Shown: in pieces, positions 53,312 through 63,012 of the stretch
How the letters are laid out: each line of letters starts with the position of its first letter
How positions within the stretch are numbered: position 1 is the first letter of the stretch
Origin: Prevotella melaninogenica
GTDB taxonomy: Bacteria > Bacteroidota > Bacteroidia > Bacteroidales > Bacteroidaceae
Assembly (NCBI RefSeq): GCF_018128065.1
Contig: NZ_CP072359.1
Location: 434,001 to 498,000, forward strand
Length of the DNA: 64,000 bases
Direction of reading: 5' to 3'
Program-made: the position numbers and the translations under genes
Notes under the pieces: generated by a model
Databases searched by the model: none
The model's input: only the letters and a program-made list of their open reading frames with translations
Told to the model about the DNA's origin: nothing

Positions 53312-53919
53312 TTTGTAATTAATTTCGACGACCCTCGCAAGTCGCATCATTGCAACCCCATCAATCCATCCTTTATGACGGACATTTCTGATGCCTATGA
53401 GAGTGCTTATACCATCATGCTGAATCTTAACCGTACATGGATACAGAAGCAGGGAGATTTCTTTGTTGAGTCGCCGATTATCTTGCTGGCTGCCATCATT
53501 TGGTTTCTGAAAATCTATGAGGACGGGAAGTATTGCACCTTTCCCCATGCCATCGAATTTCTGAATCGTCCCTACGCACAGATATTCCCGATACTCACTT
53601 CCTACGATGAACTTGCCAATTACCTTTCTCCTTTCATGGATGCTTGGGAGGGAGGCGCCCAAGACCAGTTGCAGGGACAGATAGCCAGTGCCAAAATACC
53701 ACTGTCTCGTATGATAAGCCCTGCCCTTTATTGGGTGATGACGGGTGACGATTTCTCACTTGACATCAATAATCCGAATGAGCCGAAAGTCCTTGTTGTG
53801 GGTAACAACCCCGACCGCCAGAATATCTATTCGGCAGCACTCGGTTTGTATAACAGTCGTATTGTGAAGCTCATCAACAAGAAGAAGCAACTCAAATCCT
53901 CAGTGATTATCGATGAGTT
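53312..53919 (+). pseudogene. mobC 3' fragment 2, first part
   Basis: Homology to mobC starts at codon 264 (FVINFDDPRKSHHCNP) and runs without stops up to VIIDEL, where an IS66 element has inserted. Together with the part after the IS it covers residues about 264-667 of MobC, so the fragment lacks the membrane helices and Walker A. It starts directly behind the IS4-type element. Confidence 0.9.
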
Positions 53920-53995
53920 GTAAGCATCCAAAATTCGCCGTCTTGTCACTTCACAAAAAAACCTTATATGACTGGCTTCATATAAGGGTTCTATG

Positions 53996-55632
53996 CTATT
54001 TATAGTTTATGGGTAGCAGTTTAATCAATTCCTCATCCTCCATGTCCAGCAAGGGTTTTGCTAATACCTGCCTTAACCACACATTAGGTTCTATCTTTGC
54101 TTCCCTACAACATGCCATGAACGTATAGAAGATGGCATTGTTTTCGGCTCCTTCGTTGTTGCCACAGAACAGATAGTTTTTCCTTCCCAATGTAATGGGT
54201 CTGATGGCTTGCTCCATAAGATTGTTGTCTATATTGAAACGCCCATCTTGTACGTATCGGCTGATGCGTATCCATACGGCGAAAGCATAACGCAGAGCTT
54301 TCTCCATAGCTTCGCCAGGGAGATACTCCTTGTGTACCTCCTTCATATATGCTTCAAGAGCCTTTAATATAGGATATGCTTTGGATTTTCTTTCAGCCTG
54401 AATCTCTTCGTAGCTGGCGTTACTGTGTTTTAAGTTTGCTTCTAACTCGTAGAGTACAGCGATCATCTTAACGATATGGGCGGCATTCTTATCATTTGTC
54501 GATAAATGCTCGAACTTTCGCCGGACATGTGCCATACATCCCAAGAGCTCTATGCCTTGAACGTTTTCAAATCTGCTGTAAGCTTCATACCCATCGGATT
54601 GTATAGCACCATGATAGCCTTTGAAGAGTTCGTCGGGTACGGCTCCCGATCGTGAACCTTCCTTCCAATGAAAGAAGACCCCTCGGCAGTGCAGCGCATC
54701 TCTTACTCCCCACAGATAACCCTTGCGAGTCTTACCCTTACGGTCGGCAACTTGTACGCTTGTCTCATCAACTTGCAAGTAGGGACTCTGTAAAATCAAC
54801 TTCGCTTGGAGTTTATATAGAGGATATAAAGCATTAGCTGTGCTGTGAACCCAGCTGTTTATGGTAGAGGTTGGGATGTTGATGCCATGCTTTTCCATCT
54901 GGTGCTTTGTCTATACTCTGGCAAATGATAGACAAACTTTCCTGTGATAATCTCAGCCAGCAGAGAGGCATCGGCAAAACAATCCACAGCTTGCTTCTGT
55001 AAAGGAGCTTCCAGTATGTCAATCTTTGCATCCGTGGGTTTTGCATCTTTCAAACGGCAGACGATGCGGTCTTCAACCTTAACATAAAAGCTTGAGGGAC
55101 GTAAGCACAAGTGTTCTGTCTTATCGTGACCGATGATAACCATACGGTTTTCATCATAACCGTCTGGATAAATCTCAGTAACCACACGCTCTATATCATT
55201 AGGAACATAAGAGGCATATGGCTTGCCTTTTCTCGTAGAAGGAGCGTTGCGGCTTGCTTCCCTGCGCTGCTTAGCTTGCTTCTCTACTTCCTTGATGATA
55301 GTTGGTATTTCCCCCGAAAGTTGTTTACCTTCTTTTGCCCAATCTGTATCAAAGAACGAACCTGCCCAGCCGTTGGGACTCTCAGGTAAACGCTTTTCGC
55401 TACGTCTACCGAATACCATACGCTCAAGTTCAAGAATACGTTGAGATTTTCTTGCTAACTCTGCATCCTTTTGCTTAAGCTCTTCGTCCTTTTGCTTAAG
55501 TTCTGCATCCTTTTGCTTAAGTTCTACATCCTTACTTTTAAGCTCCATGTCTTTCTGCTCAAGAAGATTTATAACATCTTCTCGAGTTAAAAAATGATAG
55601 TTAGACGCAGGCTTATTGTTGGATGTATTCAT
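53996..55632 (-). pseudogene. tnpC: IS66 transposase TnpC, frameshifted
   Basis: The N-terminal part (54859-55632) holds the coiled-coil region with repeated LKQKDAEL units, the MVFGRRSEK motif and the zinc-finger-like and homeodomain-like regions up to FVYHLPEYRQS. The C-terminal part (53996-54898) holds the catalytic domain (YLQVDETSVQVAD, SDGYEAYSRF, GCMAHVRRKFE, and the IRPITLGRKNYLF block). The two are in different frames and meet at about 54900 where a single base seems lost. The transposase is probably inactive unless frameshifting occurs. Confidence 0.85.
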
Positions 55633-55695
55633 CAGAAAACCAGTTATTTATATGATACAAAGGTACGAAAAATATATGGATTTTGCAAGAAATTT

Positions 55696-56040
55696 CTAAG
55701 GTTTATTGTAACGTTTTCTTCGATAACAATGAGGATTTATACCTTCTATATAAAGGACCAATTCATCCCATCGAAGTTCATAAAATCCCTTGGTTTGCTG
55801 CATGATTTTACCACTTAAACAACCCTGTGCCATCTGCTTGTGGTATACGACAAAACCACATCGTTCCCAATGAAGCAGCTTGATACGATTGCGAGAACGA
55901 TTATAGAACACATAAACACAACCATCAGATGGATTAAAATCGTTACCACGGACGAATTGACATAATCGAAGCATCCCCTGGCGCATATCCACAGGAGAAC
56001 AACAAACCCGATAAACATTTGTTTCATTCAGTGCAAACAT
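55696..56040 (-). CDS. tnpB: IS66 accessory protein TnpB
   Basis: About 114 residues from ATG 56040 (MFALNETNVYRVCCSPVDMRQG); the 13 codons before belong to the IS end. The pattern CSPVDMRQGMLRLCQFVRG, VYVFYNRSRNRIKLLHWERCGFVVYHKQM is the standard IS66 Orf2. It is needed for transposition of the family but has no known catalytic activity. It precedes tnpC by 63 bases. Confidence 0.92.
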   Translation of the reverse strand: MFALNETNVYRVCCSPVDMRQGMLRLCQFVRGNDFNPSDGCVYVFYNRSRNRIKLLHWERCGFVVYHKQMAQGCLSGKIMQQTKGFYELRWDELVLYIEGINPHCYRRKRYNKP

Positions 56041-56112
56041 CTTTTTTGTGCAAAGGTAGCAACAATGCTGCATCCACAAAAGACGGCTAATTTTGGATGC
56101 TTACGATGAGTT

Positions 56113-56722
56113 GCCAACCATCTACTTTCGTGGGCTTGACAACCTCATAGCTACTGCACGAAGCAATAAAGTAGCAGTCTGCTTAGGCTTTCAGGACTTT
56201 TCACAGCTTACCCGTGATTATGGAGACAAAGAAAGTAAGGTGATTCAAAATACGGTGGGCAATGTTTTCTCTGGTCAAGTAGTAGGCGAAACTGCCAAGA
56301 CATTGAGTGAGCGCTTTGGTAAGGTCTTGCAGCAACGACAGTCTATGACCATCAACCGCAACGACAAGTCTACGTCTATCTCCACACAGATGGACAGTCT
56401 CATTCCAGCATCCAAAATCAGTAACCTCACACAAGGAATGTTTGTGGGTGCAGTGTCCGACAACTTTGACGAGCGTATTGACCAGAAAATCTTCCACGCT
56501 GAGATTGTTGTGGATAGTACTAAGATCTCTGCCGAGATGAAAGTATACCAACCCATCCCCATAATCGCAGATTTCATAAACGAAGATGGCTCCGACAATC
56601 TCAAAGAGACTATCGAAGCCAACTATAAATGTGTCAAACAAGATGTTCTAACTCTTGTAGATACGGAGATTGAACGTATCAAGAATAATCCACAACTAAG
56701 TGTTTTATTAAAAGGAATATAG
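56113..56722 (+). pseudogene. mobC 3' fragment 2, second part
   Basis: The frame picks up at PTIYFRGLDNLIATARSNKVAV after the IS66 element and its duplicated GATGAGTT, and runs to the normal MobC stop (ending SVLLKGI). Compared with the intact gene many third positions and several residues of the last 60 differ, so this is an old, separately evolved copy, not a recent duplication. Confidence 0.9.
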
Positions 56723-56746
56723 TTCTGTTGGTTACAGAATTATATA

Positions 56747-57858
56747 TTACCAAGGATTTCTTTTTGGAGATCTACCTTCAGCAGAAGGTTCACCAAATAA
56801 GCCGCGTTGTTGGTTGAGTTGATGTTGTAATCTTAATCTTTCTTCGTCTGTTAATTTTCTGCCATTAATATAGACGATACTATCAAGTTCTGTATAGTTG
56901 TCTTTTCGAGCTATATATGGTAAGTAGTGCTGATTTAAAAAGTACTTATCTAAATCGGATAAGGTTAGATTCTTTAGAATTTCTCCTCCACTTATTAATT
57001 TAATAGTAGGATTACCATTCTTGCTATATGCCTTAGAAGATGCTATAGTAATAGAATTCTTATCGAAAGAGCCATTCATTATATAGTTTCTGCCACACTT
57101 CTCAAAATATGCTTGATAGCCATCTTTGATATTATCTCGGTAGATTTGACATACTTATCTCTATCAGGGCGTTGTTGTTCATTGAACATGCCTGCAGCAT
57201 TACAGAAAGCATGTAACAAGAATGCGACTAATTGCTTATAGCCAGCCCCTAACTTATATTTGTCATCATTAAATGTCTGAGGAATACTAATAAACTGCTC
57301 CCCACCAACAAGACCAAAACTACCCGTTCCTTCATACTTACTGAGGTCGTATCCTATTGAAACATTAGGTAGTTTTATACCATATCTAGCAAGCACTTCT
57401 GTCTCGCCTTCCGAATTATAAAACCTTACATTTGTATTATGTTCCATTTCACTTACAGCTTCATTGATTGCTCTTCTTATGTGCGATGCCAAAACCTCAC
57501 CTCCTACAACTTTTGCTTTTCTAAGTCTAATCATTGTCCAATATTGTGCAGGATATGACCCCCAAATGCCAACGGCTCGCGTTTCAGTTTGAGGAAAAGA
57601 ATATATGCCATATCTCGTAGGTATATCTTTGGCTATTGTTGCATTAAAAGCATGTCTTTGCTGATTCTGCAAGAATGCTTCTCCTGTTTTCTGGATATTA
57701 ATCTTTTGTTGTTCTGATAGTTTTGCAACAAACTCTGGAGACGATTGAGATATAGAAATATCTTCGACTGTACCTTCAACAGTCTCATCATTTGAACATG
57801 AATACGATGAGAAGATAGCAACAATTACTATCAACCCCAAAAATACTTTTCTTTTCAT
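56747..57858 (-). pseudogene. Astacin-like lipoprotein with degenerate zinc site, frameshifted
   Basis: Two overlapping frames give one protein of about 370 residues. The first (57079-57858) has a lipobox (SYSC) and an astacin-type domain, with the site written HAFCNAAGMFNEQQRPDRD instead of HExxHxxGxxHExxRxDRD. The second (56747-57079) continues with GSFDKNSITIASSKAYSKNGNPTIK, the astacin Met-turn region, where SxMxY reads SITIA. A missing A in the A-tract at 57145-57147 explains the break: with one more A the frame runs through as KYVKIYRDNIKDGYQAYFEKCG. The enzyme would have been inactive even before the frameshift. Confidence 0.75.
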
Positions 57859-57880
57859 AATACAATAATTTGATTGGTTT

Positions 57881-58207
57881 TTATTTGTGTAATACTTTTA
57901 TTTGATTGAGAGTTTTTACATAATTTTCTACAGAAAGATATTCGTTTAGCGTGAACCCCATCTTATATGCATCTTCTTTTGATAAGGCTAAGATGTATTT
58001 ACTACTGCCTTTATCAAACCAAACAAGTCTTGTAAGCATAGCTATATGATCAGTTTGCTCCATATATATGTTTTCTTTATTGCTCCTTGGCTTATTCTCT
58101 TTCTGATATTCAGTCATATTATTGTCTATATCCTCTATAACGTTATCATTGCAAGAGGTTGCAAAAATGACATATATCATTATGAGTATTATATTTATTT
58201 TTTTCAT
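57881..58207 (-). CDS. Small putative lipoprotein
   Basis: A 108-residue protein with a signal peptide and lipobox ATSC (cysteine near residue 19), then a short charged mature part (IDNNMTEYQKENKPRSNKE..). No family is recognised. It lies 22 bases upstream of the astacin-like gene and 17 behind the next lipoprotein gene, so it belongs to a cargo operon starting with the lipase. Confidence 0.62.
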   Translation of the reverse strand: MKKINIILIMIYVIFATSCNDNVIEDIDNNMTEYQKENKPRSNKENIYMEQTDHIAMLTRLVWFDKGSSKYILALSKEDAYKMGFTLNEYLSVENYVKTLNQIKVLHK

Positions 58208-58224
58208 TTAGGATAAATTTAAAT

Positions 58225-58860
58225 TTATTTTTGTTCTATATCTTCAGGGCCTCCAGCATGTGCAGTAAAATCTCCTTCAAGATAATATCTTTCACCTGTA
58301 GGCCAAATGCCTGAGAGTTTTAGATATCCATGAGCAAACCCTTTTTTATCAAAATCATTGAGTACACAGGTACCTGAAAGAGAGGTGACTACCGCTGTTC
58401 TTATATATCCAGTTACTGTACTTAAAATGCAAACTCCTCCGCTACCAAATGTAGGGAGATGTCGCCTGTCCTCCCATATCTTTTTGTAAAAATCCAAAGG
58501 TTTATTCTTATAGAGTAAAGTGTCTGCAGTAGAAACTATAGTATAAGGCTCTTTTAACTTTAGTTTCTTCAACGGTGAATCAAAGATGATATCAAGAGAA
58601 TATGCATGATTCGAACGATTGTCTGGCTGTTTTCGGAGATATAGGTCCAATTCTGTTAGTTGTTCCTCACATTCCAATCTTGATAAAAAGACAGGATTGT
58701 ATGAGCTACGCAGCCAGTTCCAAGAATCATAATTCTTATATACTTCTCCATTCAGCGTTATCGTTGCAAAGGTATCATATCCTTCCACTTCTTTCATACA
58801 ACTTGAAAGAAGGAAAATATTGCATAACAATATTAAAGAGACTTTTAAAAACTTTACCAT
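58225..58860 (-). CDS. Putative lipoprotein
   Basis: A 211-residue protein with signal peptide and lipobox LSSC (cysteine 21). The mature part is beta-rich (TFATITLNGEVYKNYDSWNW.., STVTGYIRTAVVTSLSGTCVLNDF). I recognise no family. It sits 11 bases behind the 1024-residue lipase gene, so the two are cotranscribed, and a partner or immunity role is possible. Confidence 0.65.
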   Translation of the reverse strand: MVKFLKVSLILLCNIFLLSSCMKEVEGYDTFATITLNGEVYKNYDSWNWLRSSYNPVFLSRLECEEQLTELDLYLRKQPDNRSNHAYSLDIIFDSPLKKLKLKEPYTIVSTADTLLYKNKPLDFYKKIWEDRRHLPTFGSGGVCILSTVTGYIRTAVVTSLSGTCVLNDFDKKGFAHGYLKLSGIWPTGERYYLEGDFTAHAGGPEDIEQK

Positions 58861-58871
58861 AATTCTATTCT

Positions 58872-61800
58872 TTATTTGTTAATATCACTTTTGTAGATAA
58901 CTCTAATAGGGATATACTGTAAAGACTTATTTTCATAATTTAGAAGTACAATTGTATAAATATACTGTTGTCCTTCTTCTGAATGCGCCTTCATATACTC
59001 TATAGCATCTTCTGCAAACATATCCTTCAAAGGAATACTTCCCTCGTCAATAGTAACTTCTTTATATTTGCCAATAGGGTCAACTGACAACGCAGTTATG
59101 GCATCCCAAGAACTATCATCAAATGCTTTGCTAATATTTTTCTTGCGAGAGAAATATATGCTGGCATAGTCAAAATCATATTTATTTTTTATTCCATCAT
59201 ATAAATTACCACTCCTGTCTATGTAGAAAGTAGAATTTTCAATATCATAAATATTCAGAGAACTAATTTCCATATTTTGTATAGATACTCGTTCGCCTTG
59301 ACTATTCAAAACTTCAAGAAAACAAACACAGTATTCGTTATCTGAAGTTTGTCTAAAAAGAATTTCAGGTTTAGTGTTTTCTATCCATTCTATTGGGCTA
59401 TTGCCATACTTAATACCCCATTTGAATTTGAAAGCGTCATTTATAAGATCCTGTGAGTTTTTAAATTCAGTATCAAGACATTCAGCTTTAAGCAAATAGC
59501 CTCCTGGACTGTAAGAACCCTTAAGTATGTATCTTGGATTACCTACGACTATTGGCATACTATATTTAATTCCATTATTAGATGCCTCTACAAAGCAAAT
59601 TCCTTTCCCCTTTGCGGTAAGTATTCCACTTGAATTAATAGTCGCAATCTTTGAATTATCTGTGCTCCAACTTGTCACCCCTATAGCGTTCGTCAAGAAA
59701 TATTGGGCATTGGTATAAGCATTTATAGGTCCAACGATTAGAGTAGAGAGCCTTGATAATATCCACTTATTTACTTGCTTTTCTTTTAAAAAAGAAGAGT
59801 GTTCTTGACTTTCATTATTAACAAAATAGTTTTTGCCAAAAGCACTGGCCATACTTTGCGGTTCAGCTTTATAAAGCTCAGGGTTATGAGTTAATCCTGA
59901 CCCTATAGCCAAGGCACTAGAGGTTGGAACAAAAGGGATAGCTTTAGGCTTAACAAAAATTTCTCTTTGCAATAGAATATCAGGAACATTCAACTTATCT
60001 CCAAGATTACCATCTAGATTACCTGTGAATCCCCTTACATCGTATTTTGAACTGGGATAAGTATCATAAAGCGGTATGTTGGGATAGTATCTATCAAAGC
60101 TAAAGTTAGTGTGACTAATAGTGGGGCCTATCCAAAGAAATTTTTTCTTAATTTTTATTCTAAAATAAGTAACTTCATCTCCAACTTTTTTAGCAGGAGA
60201 GATTTTTATGTCGGCATCTACCTTTGTTTTACCAGGTATCATGCTAACTAGTGCTGCGGTTATATCATTCAATGAAAGTCCATAAATAAATGGATTTAAT
60301 GGGGTTAGAATGTCGAGTGGGCCTATTCCTGCATTGGCATCGGCTGATAAATAATGATCAGGAATAATCGGTTCCTTATATGAGCCATTAGCTATAGCAA
60401 ACATGTTTAGTCCATGCCCATTATCACCTTTAGGGAATCCTAATTTAGAGAGTTCCTTTTGCCATAATATATATTCCCGATTATCCAAATTTCCCTCTGG
60501 GTTTACATAATCGACCAATAATTGGGCTGTAGCACTTGAATATGCCAATGAATTTCCCAATTGTATTAACTCATCCACATTAAATTTTTTACCACTAAAT
60601 GTTTTTATTACAGATTTAAGAAATTTTTTATCTGCGCACCAGTCGCGAATAGCTTTATAACCATATAGGACTCCCAAAGGAACATAAGCACCTAAATGTG
60701 GAGCATCATAACTTATATAAGTCTGAGTTTGGTGCTTGATATTCCTATCCTCCATTGTTTTAAGAGCATATCTTATGATAAGCCCTCCCATACTATGCCC
60801 GATTATTGTGTTTTTTTCTTTGCTATTAGATATAGCTTTCTGCTCATTTATCCAGTTAATAACAGATATCAATGTATATGCATTTGCCTGAATATATTCT
60901 CCAGAGCTCTTCCAATCTACATATACAAGATCATAGCCAAAACCTTCTCTTAACATTTCTAAGAAAGAATTTGGAGCAACGACATTATTGTAATGCGTAA
61001 AGCCTTTAGACTTGTTAGGTAATCTAGGATCAAAACCTTCTACAATAATCAAAGGTTTCACAATAGTTGTATGATTACCTGATAAACAATATGTAACTTC
61101 TGCTTTTGTAGATATACCACGATAATCATCTCCGTTTATAACTATTGTATCTGAAAGGGGATTGGAGAGAAAGCTGTATTCAGAAGCTCTTGTTAATCCA
61201 TCAGGCTTACGTTCTAATTTTATTATAAACATGTGAGATAATAATGATTGTCCATTATCCAATGTTGCCTTTATTATTATTTCATTTCTTCCTTGTTGTA
61301 AATTCGCTTTAACCTTTTTATTCACTCCCATTTCCTGAAAGCCATTTCCCAGATTAACTTCAAGTTTACTTAAATGCATGTTAGTCAGAAGGTTACTTTT
61401 GGGTAAACTTATAATAATGGAAGATTCAGTTGTGTTTTCTACGAGTGAACTACAAGCGAACAGGTAACCTTGCTTATACGGATCTTTATTTGTAGTATAT
61501 ACTTGATCGTTTTTGTAGGTTATTAATCCATCTTTTAATGCATTTTCCTTAATTTGAGAATATTTGTACAATGCAAGACTTAATGATATAGAGTTATTCT
61601 CATCATAAGATTTTTTTTGACGGAAAAAAACATCTATGTCTTTACTTACTTCACCTATTAAATCTGCAGACTTAATAGTTGACAACAAATACCCAAATCT
61701 TACATAATCAGCAGCGTTATGTTCTGTTAAGGGCACTATTCCCGTAAATATATCAAGATCTTCATACTCTTCTGCATAATCTCTTAATAGTCCTGTTGGC

Positions 61801-61946
61801 ACTTTATTTTTGTCAATGTGCGCAAACATTTTATCTAAGACTTTCCTTAAGCTCTCATTTTTACCTCTTTGTTGTGCCATTGTCGGCATACAAAGAAATA
61901 GAAATACGGAAAGAATTGCCGTTACTTTTAAAGTATGTATGTTCAT
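58872..61946 (-). CDS. Secreted lipase-like alpha/beta-hydrolase with a bacterial Ig-like domain
   Basis: A 1024-residue protein with signal peptide (cleavage after TMAQ). The first 290 residues have no assigned fold. The hydrolase region shows IVEGFDPRLPN, then the nucleophile elbow IIGHSMGG (serine 385) and SYDAPHLGAYVPL, a pattern of PGAP1/DUF676-like lipases. A Big2-type Ig domain (VTSWSTDNSKIATINSSGILTAKGKG) lies near residues 760-800, and a beta-rich C-terminus follows. It heads an operon with three lipoprotein genes and has a -7 box about 110 bases upstream. It may act on lipids or glycolipids outside the cell; a role as an effector is conceivable but unproven. Confidence 0.75.
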   Translation of the reverse strand: MNIHTLKVTAILSVFLFLCMPTMAQQRGKNESLRKVLDKMFAHIDKNKVPTGLLRDYAEEYEDLDIFTGIVPLTEHNAADYVRFGYLLSTIKSADLIGEVSKDIDVFFRQKKSYDENNSISLSLALYKYSQIKENALKDGLITYKNDQVYTTNKDPYKQGYLFACSSLVENTTESSIIISLPKSNLLTNMHLSKLEVNLGNGFQEMGVNKKVKANLQQGRNEIIIKATLDNGQSLLSHMFIIKLERKPDGLTRASEYSFLSNPLSDTIVINGDDYRGISTKAEVTYCLSGNHTTIVKPLIIVEGFDPRLPNKSKGFTHYNNVVAPNSFLEMLREGFGYDLVYVDWKSSGEYIQANAYTLISVINWINEQKAISNSKEKNTIIGHSMGGLIIRYALKTMEDRNIKHQTQTYISYDAPHLGAYVPLGVLYGYKAIRDWCADKKFLKSVIKTFSGKKFNVDELIQLGNSLAYSSATAQLLVDYVNPEGNLDNREYILWQKELSKLGFPKGDNGHGLNMFAIANGSYKEPIIPDHYLSADANAGIGPLDILTPLNPFIYGLSLNDITAALVSMIPGKTKVDADIKISPAKKVGDEVTYFRIKIKKKFLWIGPTISHTNFSFDRYYPNIPLYDTYPSSKYDVRGFTGNLDGNLGDKLNVPDILLQREIFVKPKAIPFVPTSSALAIGSGLTHNPELYKAEPQSMASAFGKNYFVNNESQEHSSFLKEKQVNKWILSRLSTLIVGPINAYTNAQYFLTNAIGVTSWSTDNSKIATINSSGILTAKGKGICFVEASNNGIKYSMPIVVGNPRYILKGSYSPGGYLLKAECLDTEFKNSQDLINDAFKFKWGIKYGNSPIEWIENTKPEILFRQTSDNEYCVCFLEVLNSQGERVSIQNMEISSLNIYDIENSTFYIDRSGNLYDGIKNKYDFDYASIYFSRKKNISKAFDDSSWDAITALSVDPIGKYKEVTIDEGSIPLKDMFAEDAIEYMKAHSEEGQQYIYTIVLLNYENKSLQYIPIRVIYKSDINK

Positions 61947-62057
61947 GTCTAATTAAGGTAAGTTAGGGCCTACTCGTAAGCTTTTCGGCTTCCGCTCCTT
62001 TTTACAGTATGGTCTGCTAGATAATTATACTAAAATGGTATTTTCCTTTTCTTGTCG

Positions 62058-62065
62058 CAAATATA
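62058..62065 (-). promoter_or_regulatory. -7 box of the lipase operon
   Basis: The minus strand reads TATATTTG; a CTTG lies 20 bases upstream in place of TTTG. The start codon is about 110 bases downstream. Confidence 0.55.
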
Positions 62066-62114
62066 CAAATATATATTGTTTATAACAAGAAAATAGTTAT
62101 TTTATTTTCAAAAA

Positions 62115-62146
62115 TTTGTATTTCCTTAGTATTTTTACTATATTTG
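62115..62146 (+). promoter_or_regulatory. Divergent plus-strand promoter with no intact gene behind it
   Basis: TTTG (62115-62118) and TATATTTG (62139-62146) are 20 bases apart. The region around it resembles that before the truncated aminotransferase-like gene at 51761, including ACTATATATA just downstream. The next frame on the plus strand is only an 11-codon peptide (62204-62239, MQEKLHIKDVL). Confidence 0.6.
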
Positions 62147-62370
62147 CTGTATTATTTACTATATATAACTCGTTGACGGAATTAAATTAAAGCATAAATT
62201 AATATGCAAGAAAAGTTGCATATAAAAGATGTTTTGTAACTTAGTAATAACCAACACACTAAGTTCAATAATCCGTATGCACAACTTATATGCGAATTTC
62301 GCAAAAATCCTTAATATATGCAATTCTTTTCAAAAGACTTGGTAAACTCGGCCTTAATTCCGCCAACGGG

Positions 62371-62662
62371 TCAGGGTATGTTTGAAGGTGTAGTATCCGA
62401 TAACTTCGATAAACGTATCGACCAAAAGATTTTCCATGCTGAGATTGTGGTGGATAGTGCTAAGGTATCTGCAGAAACAAAGACCTACGAATCAATTCCC
62501 ACGATTGCAGACTTTACAAACGAAGATGGATCCGATAATCTCAAAGAGACCATCGAAGTCAACTATCGCAAGGTGAAGCAAGAGATACTATCGCTTGTGG
62601 AAACAGAGATTCAAAGGATAAAGAATACCCCTGTCTTATCCCATCTCTTTCCAGACAAGTAG
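62371..62662 (+). pseudogene. mobC 3' fragment 3
   Basis: Homology to mobC starts at GMFEGVVSDNFDKRIDQK (MobC residue about 574) and runs to a stop after SHLFPDK, some residues different from the intact gene. An ATG at 62318 opens the same frame, but the first 18 residues are not MobC. The fragment is the third displaced mobC tail. Confidence 0.88.
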
Positions 62663-63012
62663 CGCAAGCACAGATATAGCGTTGTGGATGTGGTGTGGTA
62701 ATTAAAGAACAGAGTTATACTCACAAGTAAATTCTTATGATAGTTGTCAGTACTAACAAACTATGGCTGTAACAAATCGTTTTTCAATTTAGTCGTTTTA
62801 GGTGAGTGAGAAGTGTAAGATTGTACAGCTCGATATGGTTGGTGGAATGAAAAACGGGTATGGTGTATTTCCTAACTGATAAGATAGCCATAGTTTTTCA
62901 ATTTATCGGTATAAATAAATTTGGCTTTGAAGAGGAAAGAGCTTTTAAGTATTACCGACAAAGTACGATTGGTACTCTGCCTACATTGAAGGCAACTACA
63001 TGATTTATTTCT
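62663..63012. other. Stretch without a recognised gene
   Basis: No coding frame with support is visible. A short near-repeat around TATGGCT/AGCCATA with TTTTTCAATTTA occurs at about 62765-62790 and 62886-62905 in opposite arrangement; nothing else is recognised. Confidence 0.3.

Larger units (their letters stand above)
53920..56104 (-). mobile_element. IS66-family insertion element in mobC fragment 2
   Basis: A 2185-base element. Ends are GTAAGCATCCAAAATT (53920-53935) and its complement at 56089-56104, and the 8-base target GATGAGTT is duplicated on both sides (53912-53919, 56105-56112), as expected for IS66. It carries tnpB and a frameshifted tnpC; no tnpA is present. Confidence 0.9.

Noticed and set aside
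53312-56722. A second working coupling protein
   Set aside because: It lacks the membrane helices and Walker A and is interrupted by an IS66; it can only be a remnant.
56747-57079. Independent 110-residue gene
   Set aside because: It reads as the C-terminal part of the astacin fold and joins the upstream gene if one A is restored in the tract at 57145-57147.
62318-62370. N-terminus of a new gene at 62318
   Set aside because: Only 18 residues precede the mobC homology and there is no clear ribosome-binding site; the frame is most likely a chance extension of the mobC fragment.
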